In this document: positions 24,285 through 36,105 of the stretch, piece by piece
Position numbering within the stretch: position 1 is the first letter of the stretch
Layout: each line of letters opens with the position of its first letter
Origin: Vermamoeba vermiformis
Taxonomy: Eukaryota; Tubulinea; Echinamoebida
Assembly: GCA_045837725.1 (NCBI GenBank)
Contig: JBEWZL010000308.1
Span: 1 to 64,000, forward strand
Length of the DNA stretch: 64,000 nucleotides
Reading direction: 5' to 3'
Notes under the pieces: generated by a model
The model's database searches: none
Told to the model about the DNA's origin: nothing
Seen by the model: the letters and a program-made list of their open reading frames with translations, nothing else
Made by a program: the position numbers and the translations under genes

Positions 24285-26248
24285 ATGGAACCTAATCAAC
24301 CTGCATACAAAGCACTTTACGCGCACTCGCAGTATTTCCGTATGTTGACCTACTGGCGCAAATGAAAATAGTAAAATAATAATTATAGATTATTGTATTA
24401 TAGATTACGCAAATTTTCCTGATCACTATCAATGCCACGATCTACTGGCAGCACATCCCGAAGTTGAAGAATTAATTTACACAATTGGCGAAAAATGCAT
24501 ATTTGCTCTTAATACCGACCAAAATATTAAGGAGAAGGTACATATATATTTAAAAAATAATAATCAAACAATTTCACGCAATTTAAATTTGAGAAATTAC
24601 GCGGATTTGGTAATTGCATCCGTAGAGATCGAAGCTAATTGATATATATTTAGCGTGTTTATGTACGTGGTCCTAATAATGCTATTCACTTGCCTCAAAC
24701 ACCGATGTCGATTGCCGCGTGCAATAAATACCTCGCTGTTGGTTATCACAACAGCTTGGTCGAATTTTACGACATTAACAAACGAACGTAGGTTATATAT
24801 AGCTATAATAGGACTATATTATAGTACAATTATATTAATCGATATCGTTAAGGTTTTTGTTCTCGTGGGAGGCGCATAGTAGTATGATTAATTACCTCGA
24901 TTTTTATTATGTGGAAGGCAGACCAATTCTATTAACAGCCACAAATTATGACTTGGTGATTGGTAAGATTTAATTTAAATATTATTATTTCCTTTTTAGG
25001 CAATATATATATTACAAAAAAGCTGCTTAAATGGACGAAACTTTTCGGATCCAAATCTGCTGAAACAAATTATTCAATACTAATAATAACTTATTTTAGC
25101 GTACGATGTTGATAACAAACAAATCCTATATTCGGTGCAATTGCCGCAAGCAGCAAATGGAGTCAAGATCTCGCCAGACAATAGAACGGTTGCAGTTACA
25201 AGTGACACTAGCGATGTATATTTTTTTTCACCTCATGACCTTATTGAAAATGGCATGATTAAACTGCAAAAGACAGTCAGAGTGTTCGATCGGCCGATCG
25301 CGCAGTCCATTAGCTGGGATCCCACTTCGAGATACATTGCGCTTGCGAGTGAAGGAGATAAGTCTTGTGTAGTATATGATACTGAAGAAGAGCGAGTTAT
25401 TAGGAGATATGTTACGCCAGTAAGTACCATTTACAAACGAAAACATTTTATCAAAAGTATTTTCTGAGAATTTCTTCCGGTACATTTTACTAGATCTGAA
25501 ACCGTTATGATTTCAGTAGTAATAATATTACTTTTCGTAACTTTGATGTGAAATCACGGAATTAATCCACTATTAAGCCCGTATAATTTTTTGTACCAAA
25601 GATCTGTTTTTTTGTTGCCAGTTATTAACGGTCTTTATTATTTAGTATCCAGTTCGTATTGTCAAATTCAATCACTCAATGGAAGCGCCATTATTAGTGA
25701 TAGGAGAAGATATCAAAACAGTCACAGTTATCGATTACATCCCGGACTTTCAAGATGCGATTGCAGCGAATGACCCAAATATGCCGTGCGTACGACAGAA
25801 TGTTAAGAATCATACTGTACATGGTCCTTATCATGTCTCGGGCATTTGTTTCTCAAAATCTGGAACGAAACTTTATTGGGGTAAGATAATTTTTTTTACT
25901 TCAAAATTCAGATTTAATCTTAAAAATGCCATCAATAATGTACTAATAATAGCAAGGTTATTTAATTGGCAATTTACGTTCTTAATATTTGTTTTTGAGT
26001 GAAATGGAAAAATGATCCGAATCTAATTTTCATTTTTATTAGCGTATTGTGCCACCGCGGAAACGTTCGAAGACGGCGGAGATTTTTACAATATTTCCGA
26101 GAATACAATAGGCTGCGTCAAATCGCTTAAAGATACGTGCATTCAGTTCATCAGATCTACTCTTGCAGAACACCGAGCACATTATAAGGGCATTAGGAAC
26201 CGTGTGACAAAAGAGCTGTTTGAACAGATCAATATTAAGACTACATAA
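24285..26248 (+). CDS. WD40/beta-propeller-like protein
   Basis: Seven exons give about 390 residues starting MEPNQPAYKALYAHSQYF. The body is built of repeated strand sets in WD40 style: MSIAACNKYLAVGYHNSLVE, ILLTATNYDLVIAYDVDNK, VKISPDNRTVAVTSDTSDV, SISWDPTSRYIALASEGD and GICFSKSGTKLYWAY. Few carry the classic WD pair, so family placement is by pattern. The C-terminus is helical (IQFIRSTLAEHRAHYKGIRN). It probably serves as a protein-binding platform; partner and pathway are unknown. It is divergent from the VIT-VWA gene with about 160 bases between start codons. Within one intron, at about 24988-25000, an unused strong acceptor (TTTCCTTTTTAGG) could give an alternative product. Confidence 0.75.
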
Positions 26249-26583
26249 TAAACTCCAATAGAGTGTTACAAACTGCGTTTTAATAAAAACTGGATCGTAC
26301 AGTTGATTAGTAATTGAAAATATCAACAAAACGAGTAAAAATTTATATTTGTTTCCATCACTCTTCAATAGTTAGTCCGTTCCGTAAGAAATTACGTACT
26401 CGTAAATGTTACGCAGGGTTATGTGCGCTACAATGTTCTGAATATTGTAAAAACAGAGAATTCTCTGAAAAATCAATGTTGAAATAATATGAAAAGGACC
26501 AGTAACGCTACGATATCGATAAGAATAAAGATAATAATTTTTACCGCAATAAACAGATCAAATTGAATGCTTCAATTTCAAAT
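26249..26583. other. Convergent intergenic region
   Basis: This lies between the 3' ends of the beta-propeller and glyoxalase genes. It should hold both 3' UTRs (AATAAA-like sequence near 26281). No ORF, RNA or repeat is seen. Confidence 0.45.
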
Positions 26584-27596
26584 TTAAGATCCTCTCCAAG
26601 AATCCGGCAAGATCTCAATCTACAAGGAAGAAAGTTAAATTGTATTCATATCGATATATTAATCGGTTATATAGTTAATTACCCAATAGCCATCAGGGTC
26701 AGCGACGAAAGCAATGCCTTTCATTTTGCCTCCATCCGGTCGTTTCAGGATGTTGACGCCAGCAGCTTCAAGGCGAGCAATAGCAGCATCGACATTAGGC
26801 ACTATAACTGCTATATGACCAAAGCCTCGAGGCTCGGTGTTGCCTGTGTGATAACCAGCGAAATTGGGATCGGATTCGGTGCCCCAGTTGCTACAATATA
26901 GATATTAGCCACAATATCCCTAATAGTATTTAATTATGTACTTAAATATATTATAGGTTATTGACTGATTAATGAGAAATGAAAAAAAGTGGATGTGATC
27001 GGTACCAAAGAACCGCGTAAGTTGCTTAATTTGAAGTAATATATGATTTAATTAATATGATATATTAAAGGTACTTACTGAGTAATTTCGATGCAGTGAG
27101 TGCGCAAGCCAAATACATAAGCGAGTTGATCCTCTTGCGAATTAAAAGTGGGAACTTTCTCGCCAGGCTGCAAATAACCAAAGAAATATAAGCTGAATTT
27201 GCCCCAATCGAAGTCTATCATATAATACGGATTAATATACTGCTAAAATTGCAAAATTTTCAAAAAATATCGCGCGATCCCAAATTAATTTTAATTACAA
27301 CTAAAAATTCAGATATTCAAATAATGCAAGGTCTATTTAAATTATAAAAATTATAGAAAGGTGTCGGTATTCAAATATTAATCAAATTTGGACCAAAAAT
27401 AATTCTGATCAAGCAAAATTTTCTGGTGGATGCTCGTAATGTTTGTTATAATTATGCAATAATATTTACCCAACTTCATAAGCATAGACATGCCCAACAA
27501 ATCGACGTAGAAGTGTTTAGTCTTCTCGGGATCTTTGGCGCGCATCATCGTATGATGCAATCTCCAGCCAGCAGTCGGTGAATTCGCGTCAGTCAT
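26584..27596 (-). CDS. GLO1: Glyoxalase I (lactoylglutathione lyase)
   Basis: This enzyme turns the methylglyoxal-glutathione hemithioacetal into S-lactoylglutathione in the cytosol. Four exons (27470-27596, 27079-27214, 26683-26890, 26584-26619) sum to 168 residues in perfect phase. Recognisable blocks are [77 protein letters not shown]. The four metal ligands are His (in LHHTMM), Glu (CIEITHNWG), His (GFGHIA) and Glu (WIEIL). Human GLO1 has Gln at the first ligand and Escherichia coli GloA has His, so this copy carries the His version within an otherwise eukaryotic-type sequence. The usual C-terminal tail after WIEIL is shortened to seven residues. Confidence 0.95.
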
Positions 27597-27988
27597 ATTT
27601 ATATGCTAGTAGTGTTGACGTGTTGCAAAATAATAATTAACAAAGGCGAAAATGCTTGGTCAAGATTTTTTGTTTCTTGTCCTCTGAAGTCCCATGAGAC
27701 GTTCTAAACCTATGACTGCCATATCAAGTCGGAAACAACCTAAACAAACTAAATATAAAAACCAATACTAAATTCAGACCGGTTAGGAGTGCGGAACGCT
27801 TTTAAGAGCCAGTCGGATCCGAATTACAAAAACCATTCATTCAAATTCATTCAAGGCACAATTGTCCTTTATTACTATCAATTGTCCTAAATTGGCAGGT
27901 TATAATAAAATTCATTTACCAGCCATTCATTGAACGGATAGGAATCTCAGATCAAAAAGCAGAATTCTGTATCTCGAACCCACATCCG
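27597..27988. other. Intergenic, glyoxalase upstream region
   Basis: This lies between the glyoxalase start and the stop of the first patatin-like gene; both are on the minus strand. It should contain the glyoxalase promoter and the patatin 3' UTR. A short direct repeat CATTCATTCAAATTCATTCA lies near 27836. No gene is seen. Confidence 0.45.
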
Positions 27989-30676
27989 TTACTTTTTGAA
28001 TAAATTGTTCAAAAAGAATGAAACGAAGTGATTTCCAGCGTATTTGAGTGACTTGCTCATCGCCGTAGCAATAGCTTGATAGCGCTGAATGTTGTATTCT
28101 TTGGCTGGATTGATCTGCGTCACGCCGAGCAATGAGAATCGTTCCGAGCAATATCGGAGAATACTGTACGCTGACAATGTGTAGCCTGCCATTTCGAGCA
28201 CATCGATTTCCTAAAAAGGAAAAAAAGTGTCAAACTAAAGCGTCAAACTTTTTACTCTTATTTTCTTCGCTGATTAATTATAAACTATTGTTCTATTGCT
28301 ATCGATTGTTAGTGTCGTATAAACGGGTCTTACATCTTCAGAGAGGCAATCCAGATCTGTTCTGAATCCGGTCAGTTTTGTCAAGTCATCGTGAATAGCC
28401 TTCAATTTGTCGAGATTGAAGAGCGGAGATAAATCAGGGAATCCCGGAGTATTATTGCGCAAGAAATCGGCGAGACTTTGGAAATGTTCCGAGCTTGAAT
28501 CAGTCGCTTGTCGTACTTCAGACATGGTCATGGATTTGACATCTGGCTTTGAATTTTTAGCCTTCAAAATCATGTCCGTAGGCGTCTGTTCGTGCTTGAT
28601 AAGGTCGTAGTATATAGCGTAGTAATAATCCCAAATGTCATCGAGGCCCCAAAGCGCACCGTCCATCATTTCAAGCGCAACTTTTTTCTTCAAGATCTGC
28701 TTTCTCAATCTAACAATTCAACAGTTAATATTGATTATAATATATATAACATCGTTAAGTACTACCTAACCGCTTGACTATTCAACAAATCGTTATCGCG
28801 CAGAGCACTGAAAATTGTGCTCGAACTTGGTTTTTGGACTTCAGGCACAGGAGCGCCCTTAAGTATATTAATTAGACTCTATTAAGGTCATAATATGGTA
28901 CTTACAGCATCGCTAACCATGATCATCATGTGCGGTAACTTCTTGTAGTACTGCATGCCGTTGAACGGATCCATGCCAATGTTGTCGTAAATAGCGCCAT
29001 CGGCAATATAAGCGATCAGATCTTCGTTGTACGCTGATTTGTACGGAATTTCAAGAGGTGAGAAGAAAATTGGAAAACCTGATGATGCAGCGAGTGCTTG
29101 GGACAATTTAATCTTTGTCGCTAGCTCTCTTGCTTGGGCCTAACCGCAGTTAGTAATTACCAAATATAGTAATAACTATATGATACGTACTAAAGGTACC
29201 GAGTAGCTTTGAGGCACATCATCGTTAACCATAACTTCTTCCTTAGTATCGTACAAAGGTCCCACAGTTCGTTGGGTGAAGTAGAACGGCAAGCCGGTTC
29301 TGACGTCAGTGCCGCAGAACACGAACAACGGATTGATCTGTGCAGGTCCGAATCCTTTCAAAGGACCTTCGAGCAATGGTTTTTGCGACCTTTTCTGGCG
29401 CCACAAGTCCAATTGAGCTTCATAATGGATTTTTCCTTCGCCTGCATCCGGCATTCTAAACTCGGGATCCACAAGTGCCTACCAAGGACGTTAGTTGGTC
29501 GTAAGTACTAGTTATTATACATAACGTACCTTAGATAACGGTAAGCTGAATTTGCCTTCCAAAGAAGGAAAGTCGTAGTCAGGATAATTTTGCTTTTTCC
29601 AAGCAATGAACTCGGGCATCTTTTTGACTAATTTTTTGCCTTCACGTTCAGCAGTTTCGTATTGCTCGGACAAATACTTTGACGAGCTCTGTTTGTGAAC
29701 AATTCTGTCCCATATCTTTTTGCGGATTGAAATTGCTGTTTGAACGGCAAAGTTGTATTTGAGGAACTTGCGCAAGGGCTCCAGAACAAGAAATCTCAAT
29801 GACTCTGGTGAAAAATTGCAGTAGCACAGGTCTTCCCAAGCTACGGCGACAAAGCCTATTGGATGATCGCGTATTAGCCAATAAATCTCGGTGAGATCTT
29901 GTTGACACGTGTCACATCCAGATCTGAAATTTTTATCTTACCAAGAGCAAGACTGCCACCGGATACGGCAGAAAAAGTATCAATAAACCTTAATAAACCA
30001 ACTTCTAGCTATACGTAAAAATAAACTTAAGTAAGTGACAGATCAGAAGCGGAAAAACTTTCTGATTAAATTTAAACTTACGAGTCTCTGGAAGGCTCCC
30101 AAGTGAAATCCAGCTGCTCTGGAACCTCCTCCAGAGAATGAGACGCCCATTAAGAAGTCAATTTCATCGTCAAGTCCTATTTGTTTCGGATTAGTTCCGC
30201 AGATCACAGAATCTTCGAATTATAATTCTTATTCTTGGAAAGAATACTAACTTAGCTGAGTATCTACATAGAGCACGAGGTCTTTGGTATTCCAGAACTC
30301 GTCTGAATAATTTGGCGCGTAAATATTAACTGCCCAAACCTCGGATGCCCTGTTCTTATTGAAAACTCTAAATTTTCTGGGTAAAGGCTCTTCTTTGCCA
30401 TTTTTCCAAATTAATCCTAAATAAAAACATCAATATTGTAATTAAAGAACAATTATTAATTATTCTTGTTGTTTAGATCGAACTTCCTTACCCGTTGCCT
30501 TGGGGTAGACCTCCCAAACATCGCTTAAACGAATAAAATAATGATTTTCCTCCTCGTCCCTAGTTTAATTAATAATTAAACGCTCAGTAAGAAAATATAA
30601 AACCTTACCATCGCAAAGGAAGCAAGTGGCCTTCATCGTCACCATATTTAACACGAACTTGATTTAATCGTTCCAT
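27989..30676 (-). CDS. Patatin-like phospholipase, copy 1
   Basis: This is a predicted serine acyl hydrolase acting on membrane or storage lipids. Many short exons give about 720 residues. An N-terminal strand-rich region (residues 1-100) precedes the patatin fold: oxyanion loop FSGGGSRAAGFH, nucleophile elbow TFSAVSGGS, and catalytic Asp in IADGAIYDN. The Ser-Asp dyad is present, but the first Gly of the GxSxG elbow is Ala, and DGG is DGA. A lysine-rich helical insert lies between elbow and Asp, and a helical C-terminus includes IWDYYYAIYYD and EMAGYTLSAYSILRY. No signal peptide is visible. It is a tandem paralogue of the next gene, 171 bases apart, same strand, with matching domain order and several matching intron sites. 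Confidence 0.88.
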
Positions 30677-30847
30677 TGTGCTGACTTTGCTTTAAAATAA
30701 TTCTTGAAGACAAAAGTTGCAACACGCAAAACAAAAATGGCACTTGAATCACACTTCACAAAGTCAGATCTCCGAGAATAATATTTATTCGAATCTAAGT
30801 CTCGGTGCACCGAACAAATGTATTGCTTGTATAATAATGCTATAACA

Positions 30848-33578
30848 TTACTTCTTTGCGGCATTAGGCTTAGCTTCGACTTTTTCGACTTTCTTTTCAG
30901 TTTTGGATTCGGTACTTGCCGCTTGAGCAGCAACTTTGCCAAGGCTTTCAGTGTCGAATATAGGCTTCATTAGGTCAGGATTGGCCACGTGCTTATCTTT
31001 CTTACGGAACGGCAAGTTATTCAAGAAGAATGAGACGAGAATATTGTCGCTGTGTTTGAGCGCATCCGTCTTTAGAGTCAGCTCTATTGCGTGTTCATAT
31101 CGCTCAATAGCAAATCTCTTCGCAGGGTCTACTTTCTTTACGCCTTTGAATCGATCGGAAGAGTAGCGCAGAATGCTGTAAGCGGACAAAGTGTAGCCGA
31201 CCATTTCCAAGATCTCAGTTTCCTAAAAAGGAAAGAACAGCGTCAGTCCTGTTTTATCCTACCATCTTATAAGGATACATTATACATTATTATATATTTG
31301 AATTAAATAGATGGCTTTCTTCAGGTTACCTCGTCGGAGAGTGCATCCAGATCGGTTCTGAAAGAAGTAATTTGAGCGAGGCCTTTATGGAACGACTCCA
31401 AGTTCTTAATGTCGAAGAGACCTGCCAAATTAGGAAATCCTTCAGGCATAGGTTTCTTCAAGAAGTCACTCAAGCTGTCAAAATGTTCGTCGCTCAATGC
31501 TGATTGTTTGAATTCTTGCGCTGATGACGGCGAATGTATTTTAGTGTCGCTATTATTAGTATTATTCTTTTTGGTTTGACTTTCTACGTCATAATAGATG
31601 GCGTAGTAATAATCCCAAATATCTTCGAGACTCCAAATAGCGCCGTCCATCAATTCCAACGCAATCTTTTTCTTCAATTGTTTCTTGCGCAATCTAAAAT
31701 AACATTAGGGACTATATTAATATATACTATTAAATATTGTATACCTGACCGTCTGATCAATCAACAAGCCAATATCACGTTGCAATACTGCAATAATGTC
31801 AGTCGTGCTCGGTTTTTCCACATCAACGACAGGCGACCCCTATCAATATAGTTACTATATGACCTATTAGTATGATGCTACTGTCACTTACAGCATCGCT
31901 AACCATGATCATCATGTGCGGTAACTTTTTGTACCGGTTGAATCCGTCGAACGGATCTGTGCCGATATTATCGTAAATGCCTCCATCAGCTACATAAGCC
32001 ATCTGCTCGCCGTCTAGATCACTCTTGTACTTGAGTTCGAGTGGTGCAAATATGACAGGGAACGCTGATGATGCTGCAAGTGCTTGGGACAACTTGACTT
32101 CTTTTACGAGTCTATTTGACTCCTCCTACAATAATTTATATTAGACGATGCTTATAATGATTATTATAGTATACCAATGGTAGTTTAAAGCGGTGATAGA
32201 CTCGTTCTTGTTTTTCTTCGTGTTCGTCGTACAAAGGTCCAACTGTTCGTTGTGTGAAATAGAACGGACGACCAGTGCGCACGTCCATGCCACAAAACAC
32301 GAAAAATGGATTGAGATCGCTAGCTTTTGCTTGATTTCTCGTGTGATCTGCTTCGTACACCGTGTATTTTTCATTGGCTCGTCGCATGCGAACTCCTGGA
32401 TCCACCAACGCCTAAAAATAAAACAGTAAGATATATGTCAATTGGTATTATAGGATCTTACCTCGCTTAAGGGCTTGCCGAACATGCCGTTCAGTGAAGG
32501 GAAATCGTAATCAGGGTACTTGGCGTTTTTCCATTCTTGAAACAAAGGCATCTTCTTGACGTATTCCTTCGCTTCAATTTCTCCGCGCTCATATCGTGCA
32601 GCTAATCTATCAGCTCGTTTTTTCTTGTTGATAACTTTCTCCCATAACTCGTGCAATGAGAAAAGTGTCTTGGCAGCGAAATTATTTTTCAAAAATTGTC
32701 TCAGCGGTTCAATGACGAGGTATAATAAAGCTTTGCTATCAAAATCGCAGTACGCTAAATCTTCCCACGCCACAGCGAGAAAAGCTGTTCATGAAAATTA
32801 ATGCAACCTCAATTAAGTCAAAAGAAATATTTGACACGTTTCATCGCTCATTTGAATCCCTTACCCAATGCCAGACTTCCGCCTGATACTCCAGTAAAAG
32901 TATCAATATGTCTAAGGAAGCCAACTTCGTTCTGTTATTTTTAAGTTGATTAGATCTGCAGCGGAATAACTTGAGATTGATTCAATATGCTTACTAAACG
33001 TTGAAAAGCACCAATATGGAATGCAGCAGCTCTTGAGCCTCCTCCAGAAAAGGATATTCCCATCAAAAAGTCGATTTCGCCTTCCAGTCCTTTTAGATTC
33101 GGATTAGTTCCGCGCCAAAATCTTTAATCGAACAATTAACGGTATAAATGGCTTACTTAATGTTGTGTCAATTTCTAAAACATTATTCTGAGTCCAGAAT
33201 TTCAAATCTTTTCGATCTGGCGCGTAGATGTTGACTGCCCAAGCTTCTGAGCTTCGGTTTTCATTTAATCTTTTAAATTCGCGTGGTAACGCAATAATTT
33301 TATCTTTTCCATCTACATCTTTTTGTTTATACACCAATCCTGTATTTAAAATTAAATTACTTCTGAAAGTTAAAAATATCTTAAATTACCCGTTGCTTTG
33401 GCATAGAATTCCCAAACATCATTCAAACGAACGAAATAAATGCCATCAGATCTATAGAATATTTCTTAATTAATGATTTGCGGAAAGAAAGATCTTGATC
33501 TTACCTTCTCAACGGCACCTCGTAGACCTTGCCATCAGGAGATCTAATTTTAACTGCACCAGGTAGATTAACTTCCAT
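30848..33578 (-). CDS. Patatin-like phospholipase, copy 2
   Basis: This is the paralogue of the preceding gene, about 720 residues, with the same plan: N-terminal strand domain, FSGGGSRAAAFH, TFTGVSGGS, a helical insert, then VADGGIYDN. Here the elbow keeps GVSGG and the Asp motif keeps DGG, so it looks like a fully standard enzyme, unlike copy 1. Shared blocks include SGGGSRAA, PFYFTQRTVGPLYD, KLSQALAASS and LPHMMIMVSDA. It has an extra Lys/Ala/Glu-rich tail (KTEKKVEKVEAKPNAAKK) lacking in copy 1, possibly a charged membrane or partner contact. The Asn/Ser insert KKNNTNNSDTK is low complexity. The ATG at 33578 is the first in frame. Confidence 0.9.
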
Positions 33579-34025
33579 CTTCACGTGTTGCACTTTTAAA
33601 GGACCCTTTTAAAGCTGATTACAACCTTTGTTGCCGGCAAGAAACAAAATCGTTTAACTTCGAGTAATCAACCACAATAGGACCCCACAATACTACCACT
33701 AATATTCCATATATTTGTAATATTTATCGCTTTGTTCTGCAACGTCAAGATTCGAAAAAGAGATCAAAAAAATTGATTGATCAGCTCCGATCGACAACAG
33801 ACAGCTCAGTGCGCACGATAATATTACAACTAGCGATAATAATTGTCGTGTTGCATTTGCCCACGTAATGTCGCAACACGATCTCCATCCTGCACTTTTG
33901 TTCTTCGATGCGCGTTTGGGGGGGGACGAAATTCGGGACTAAAGGTTCGATCTACAACATTGTTGTTTTTCGTTCGTCAGCCCCTGTCAAAATTTTGTCC
34001 TATTCAATAGCAATGCAATAGAAGA
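33579..34025. other. Divergent promoter region
   Basis: This lies between the starts of the second patatin gene and the alkylglycerol monooxygenase gene. It includes a run of nine G near 33928 and otherwise AT-rich sequence. No ORF or RNA gene is seen; both promoters should lie here. Confidence 0.5.
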
Positions 34026-35857
34026 ATGAAGTACTCAACTGAAGAGGTTAAAAAAGTGGACTTGATCGGTCCAACCATTCCATTTATGTTTCTCTTAATG
34101 TTCGTCGAAATTATCGTTGGATGGCTCATGAAGAAGAATAATTACCGGTTTAATGACTCGTTCAACAGGTAATTGCGTAACGAACGGAACTACGAAATTG
34201 TAAAAGTTCAAAAAATGCCCGAATGAATCCGAGCCGAAAATCCCTACATAGCCCCTCAATTGCTCTACTATTCAGTACAATATCTACTACTAATTTGGGG
34301 GTGTTTTGACGTTCGGCCCGATCCCGGCCAGATTCGTACAGGGTTTTTTGAGTTTTTCAATTTCAAAGCGTTCCCAATCGTGAGATCTACCGACATTTAA
34401 CGTTCTTTGCTGCAGTCTTGCGATGGGAGCCTTCGATAGAGTGATTGAAGTATTTACACGAGGATTTGAAGTTTGGATCTATGTTTCCGTTTACAATCGC
34501 TTTGCAATCTTTGATTTACCAACGGATTCGTTATGGACTTGGCTTTTGGCTCTACTTACTGTCGACTTTCTATATTATTGTAAGTAGAGCATTTATCGAT
34601 ATCTAATTGTAAGTAACTATGATAAAGGCAAATGTATAACCAAGAAGCAGGGTTCCATCGAACGGGGCACGAAGTAAACATTATGTGGGCCACGCACGAG
34701 GTAAGATATCCTAATTTGGCAATTACGACCAATTACTAACCCTCTTTCTCAGTCTCATCATTCTTCTGAAGAATTCGTAAGCAACCAAAAACTACAAATT
34801 CTTTTGTTTGTATCTAAACTCCACCATCCTTATTAGAATATAACTACTGCGCTGCGTCAAAATGCATTCCAGACGTTGTTTGGCTGGGCTTTCTACCTTC
34901 CTGCAGCTCTATTTATTCCTCCAACAGTTCATTTTGCAAACAAGTTAGTTTGTCCAATATTTTGAGTGACTACAGTTTAATTACCTGTCTATTTAGGCAA
35001 ATTATGCTATTGTATCAGATTTGGATACATACAGTAAGTTACAAATGCAAAGAACAGCAATTAGGATGCAAATTTGATGCTAATTTTCAGGAATTAATTG
35101 ATAAAATGGGACCTCTGGAATACCTCTTCAATACTCCTTCTCATCACCGTGTACATCATGGAAGAAACAGGATTTACATTGATAAGAATTATGCTGGGTA
35201 CGAAGCTGATCCCTTTTCACCAAATATTGTAATCTTATGCTTTATGTAGGGTCTTTATCATCTGGGACAAGATGTTTGGTACATTCGAAGAGGAGAAGGA
35301 AAAAGCAATCTATGGCATTAGCACGCCACTACAAAGTTGGGACTTAGTTGCTGGACAATTTCGACTATGGAGAAAAATTTTGACTGGTGTCAAATCAACA
35401 CCAGGTTTCACTAACAAAATGAAAGTAATGTTTTACGGCCCAAGCTGGCAACCTGGAAAACAGAGACTCGGCGATATAAAGGACATTCCTGAGCCAAATC
35501 CAAATGAACCCAAGTAAGGCTCCAGATTCGATGGCTCTTTCAGGTTACTTAACTTGGTTTATATCAAATAGGTATGACGTAAAACTATCGCTTGCATCAA
35601 ACATTTATGTGTTGGTGAATGCATTGCTAACATTGTGGGGTTTATTGACACTTGTGGAACAACAGCTGCTAATACCACTGTCGATGCAAATTATTATTGC
35701 TGTATGGATATTGTTCTCGTTATCAAGCTTTGGATACTTAATGGATCACAAGCCTTATGCTTTCAAAGTGGAATTGATAAGAATTATAGGAATGACTGGT
35801 ATGATAACGAATTTTAAAACAGATCCAACAAAACAACAATCTAACTTTTTAATTTAA
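34026..35857 (+). CDS. AGMO: Alkylglycerol monooxygenase (fatty acid hydroxylase family)
   Basis: This enzyme cleaves the ether bond of alkylglycerols using tetrahydrobiopterin and a di-iron site in the ER membrane. Nine exons sum to 393 residues in perfect phase (human AGMO has about 445). The eight-His signature is complete: FHRTGHE at about 104-110, THESHHSSEEF at about 118-128, and SHHRVHHGRN at about 193-202. Hydrophobic helices flank these: PFMFLLMFVEIIVGWLM, WLLALLTVDFLYY, LPAALFIPPTV, then two C-terminal ones (ALLTLWGLLTLV, IIIAVWILFSL). The HHSSEEF part lies in a 24-nt micro-exon (34753-34776). NYAGVFIIWDKMFGTFEEE is a typical family block. General sterol or fatty-acid hydroxylase activity is the alternative, but the match to AGMO is closer. 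Confidence 0.93.
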
Positions 35858-36105
35858 ATTAGGAGCACTTTTATTTTATATAGTAAAGCACTAATTGTAA
35901 AGTACAATATAAGCACTTGAAATGGACGAATCAACAATGAACCAAAAATAAATTTGATAAAAATGTCTTTAAGCGCATTCGCCAGTACGTCTTAATTATA
36001 GTTAAATAAATAATTTATTTACTTTGATAATAAGTTATTAAATATACGTAAGGTTAAGTTTACAAGACGAATTTGTTCTAGTCAATAATAACGATCCAGA
36101 TCCGC

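Noticed and set aside
31260-31290. GTATCCTTAT as a second U12 donor (minus strand)
   Set aside because: It lies inside an intron whose GTAACC...TTTTTAG ends already join in phase, and no U12 branch site follows.
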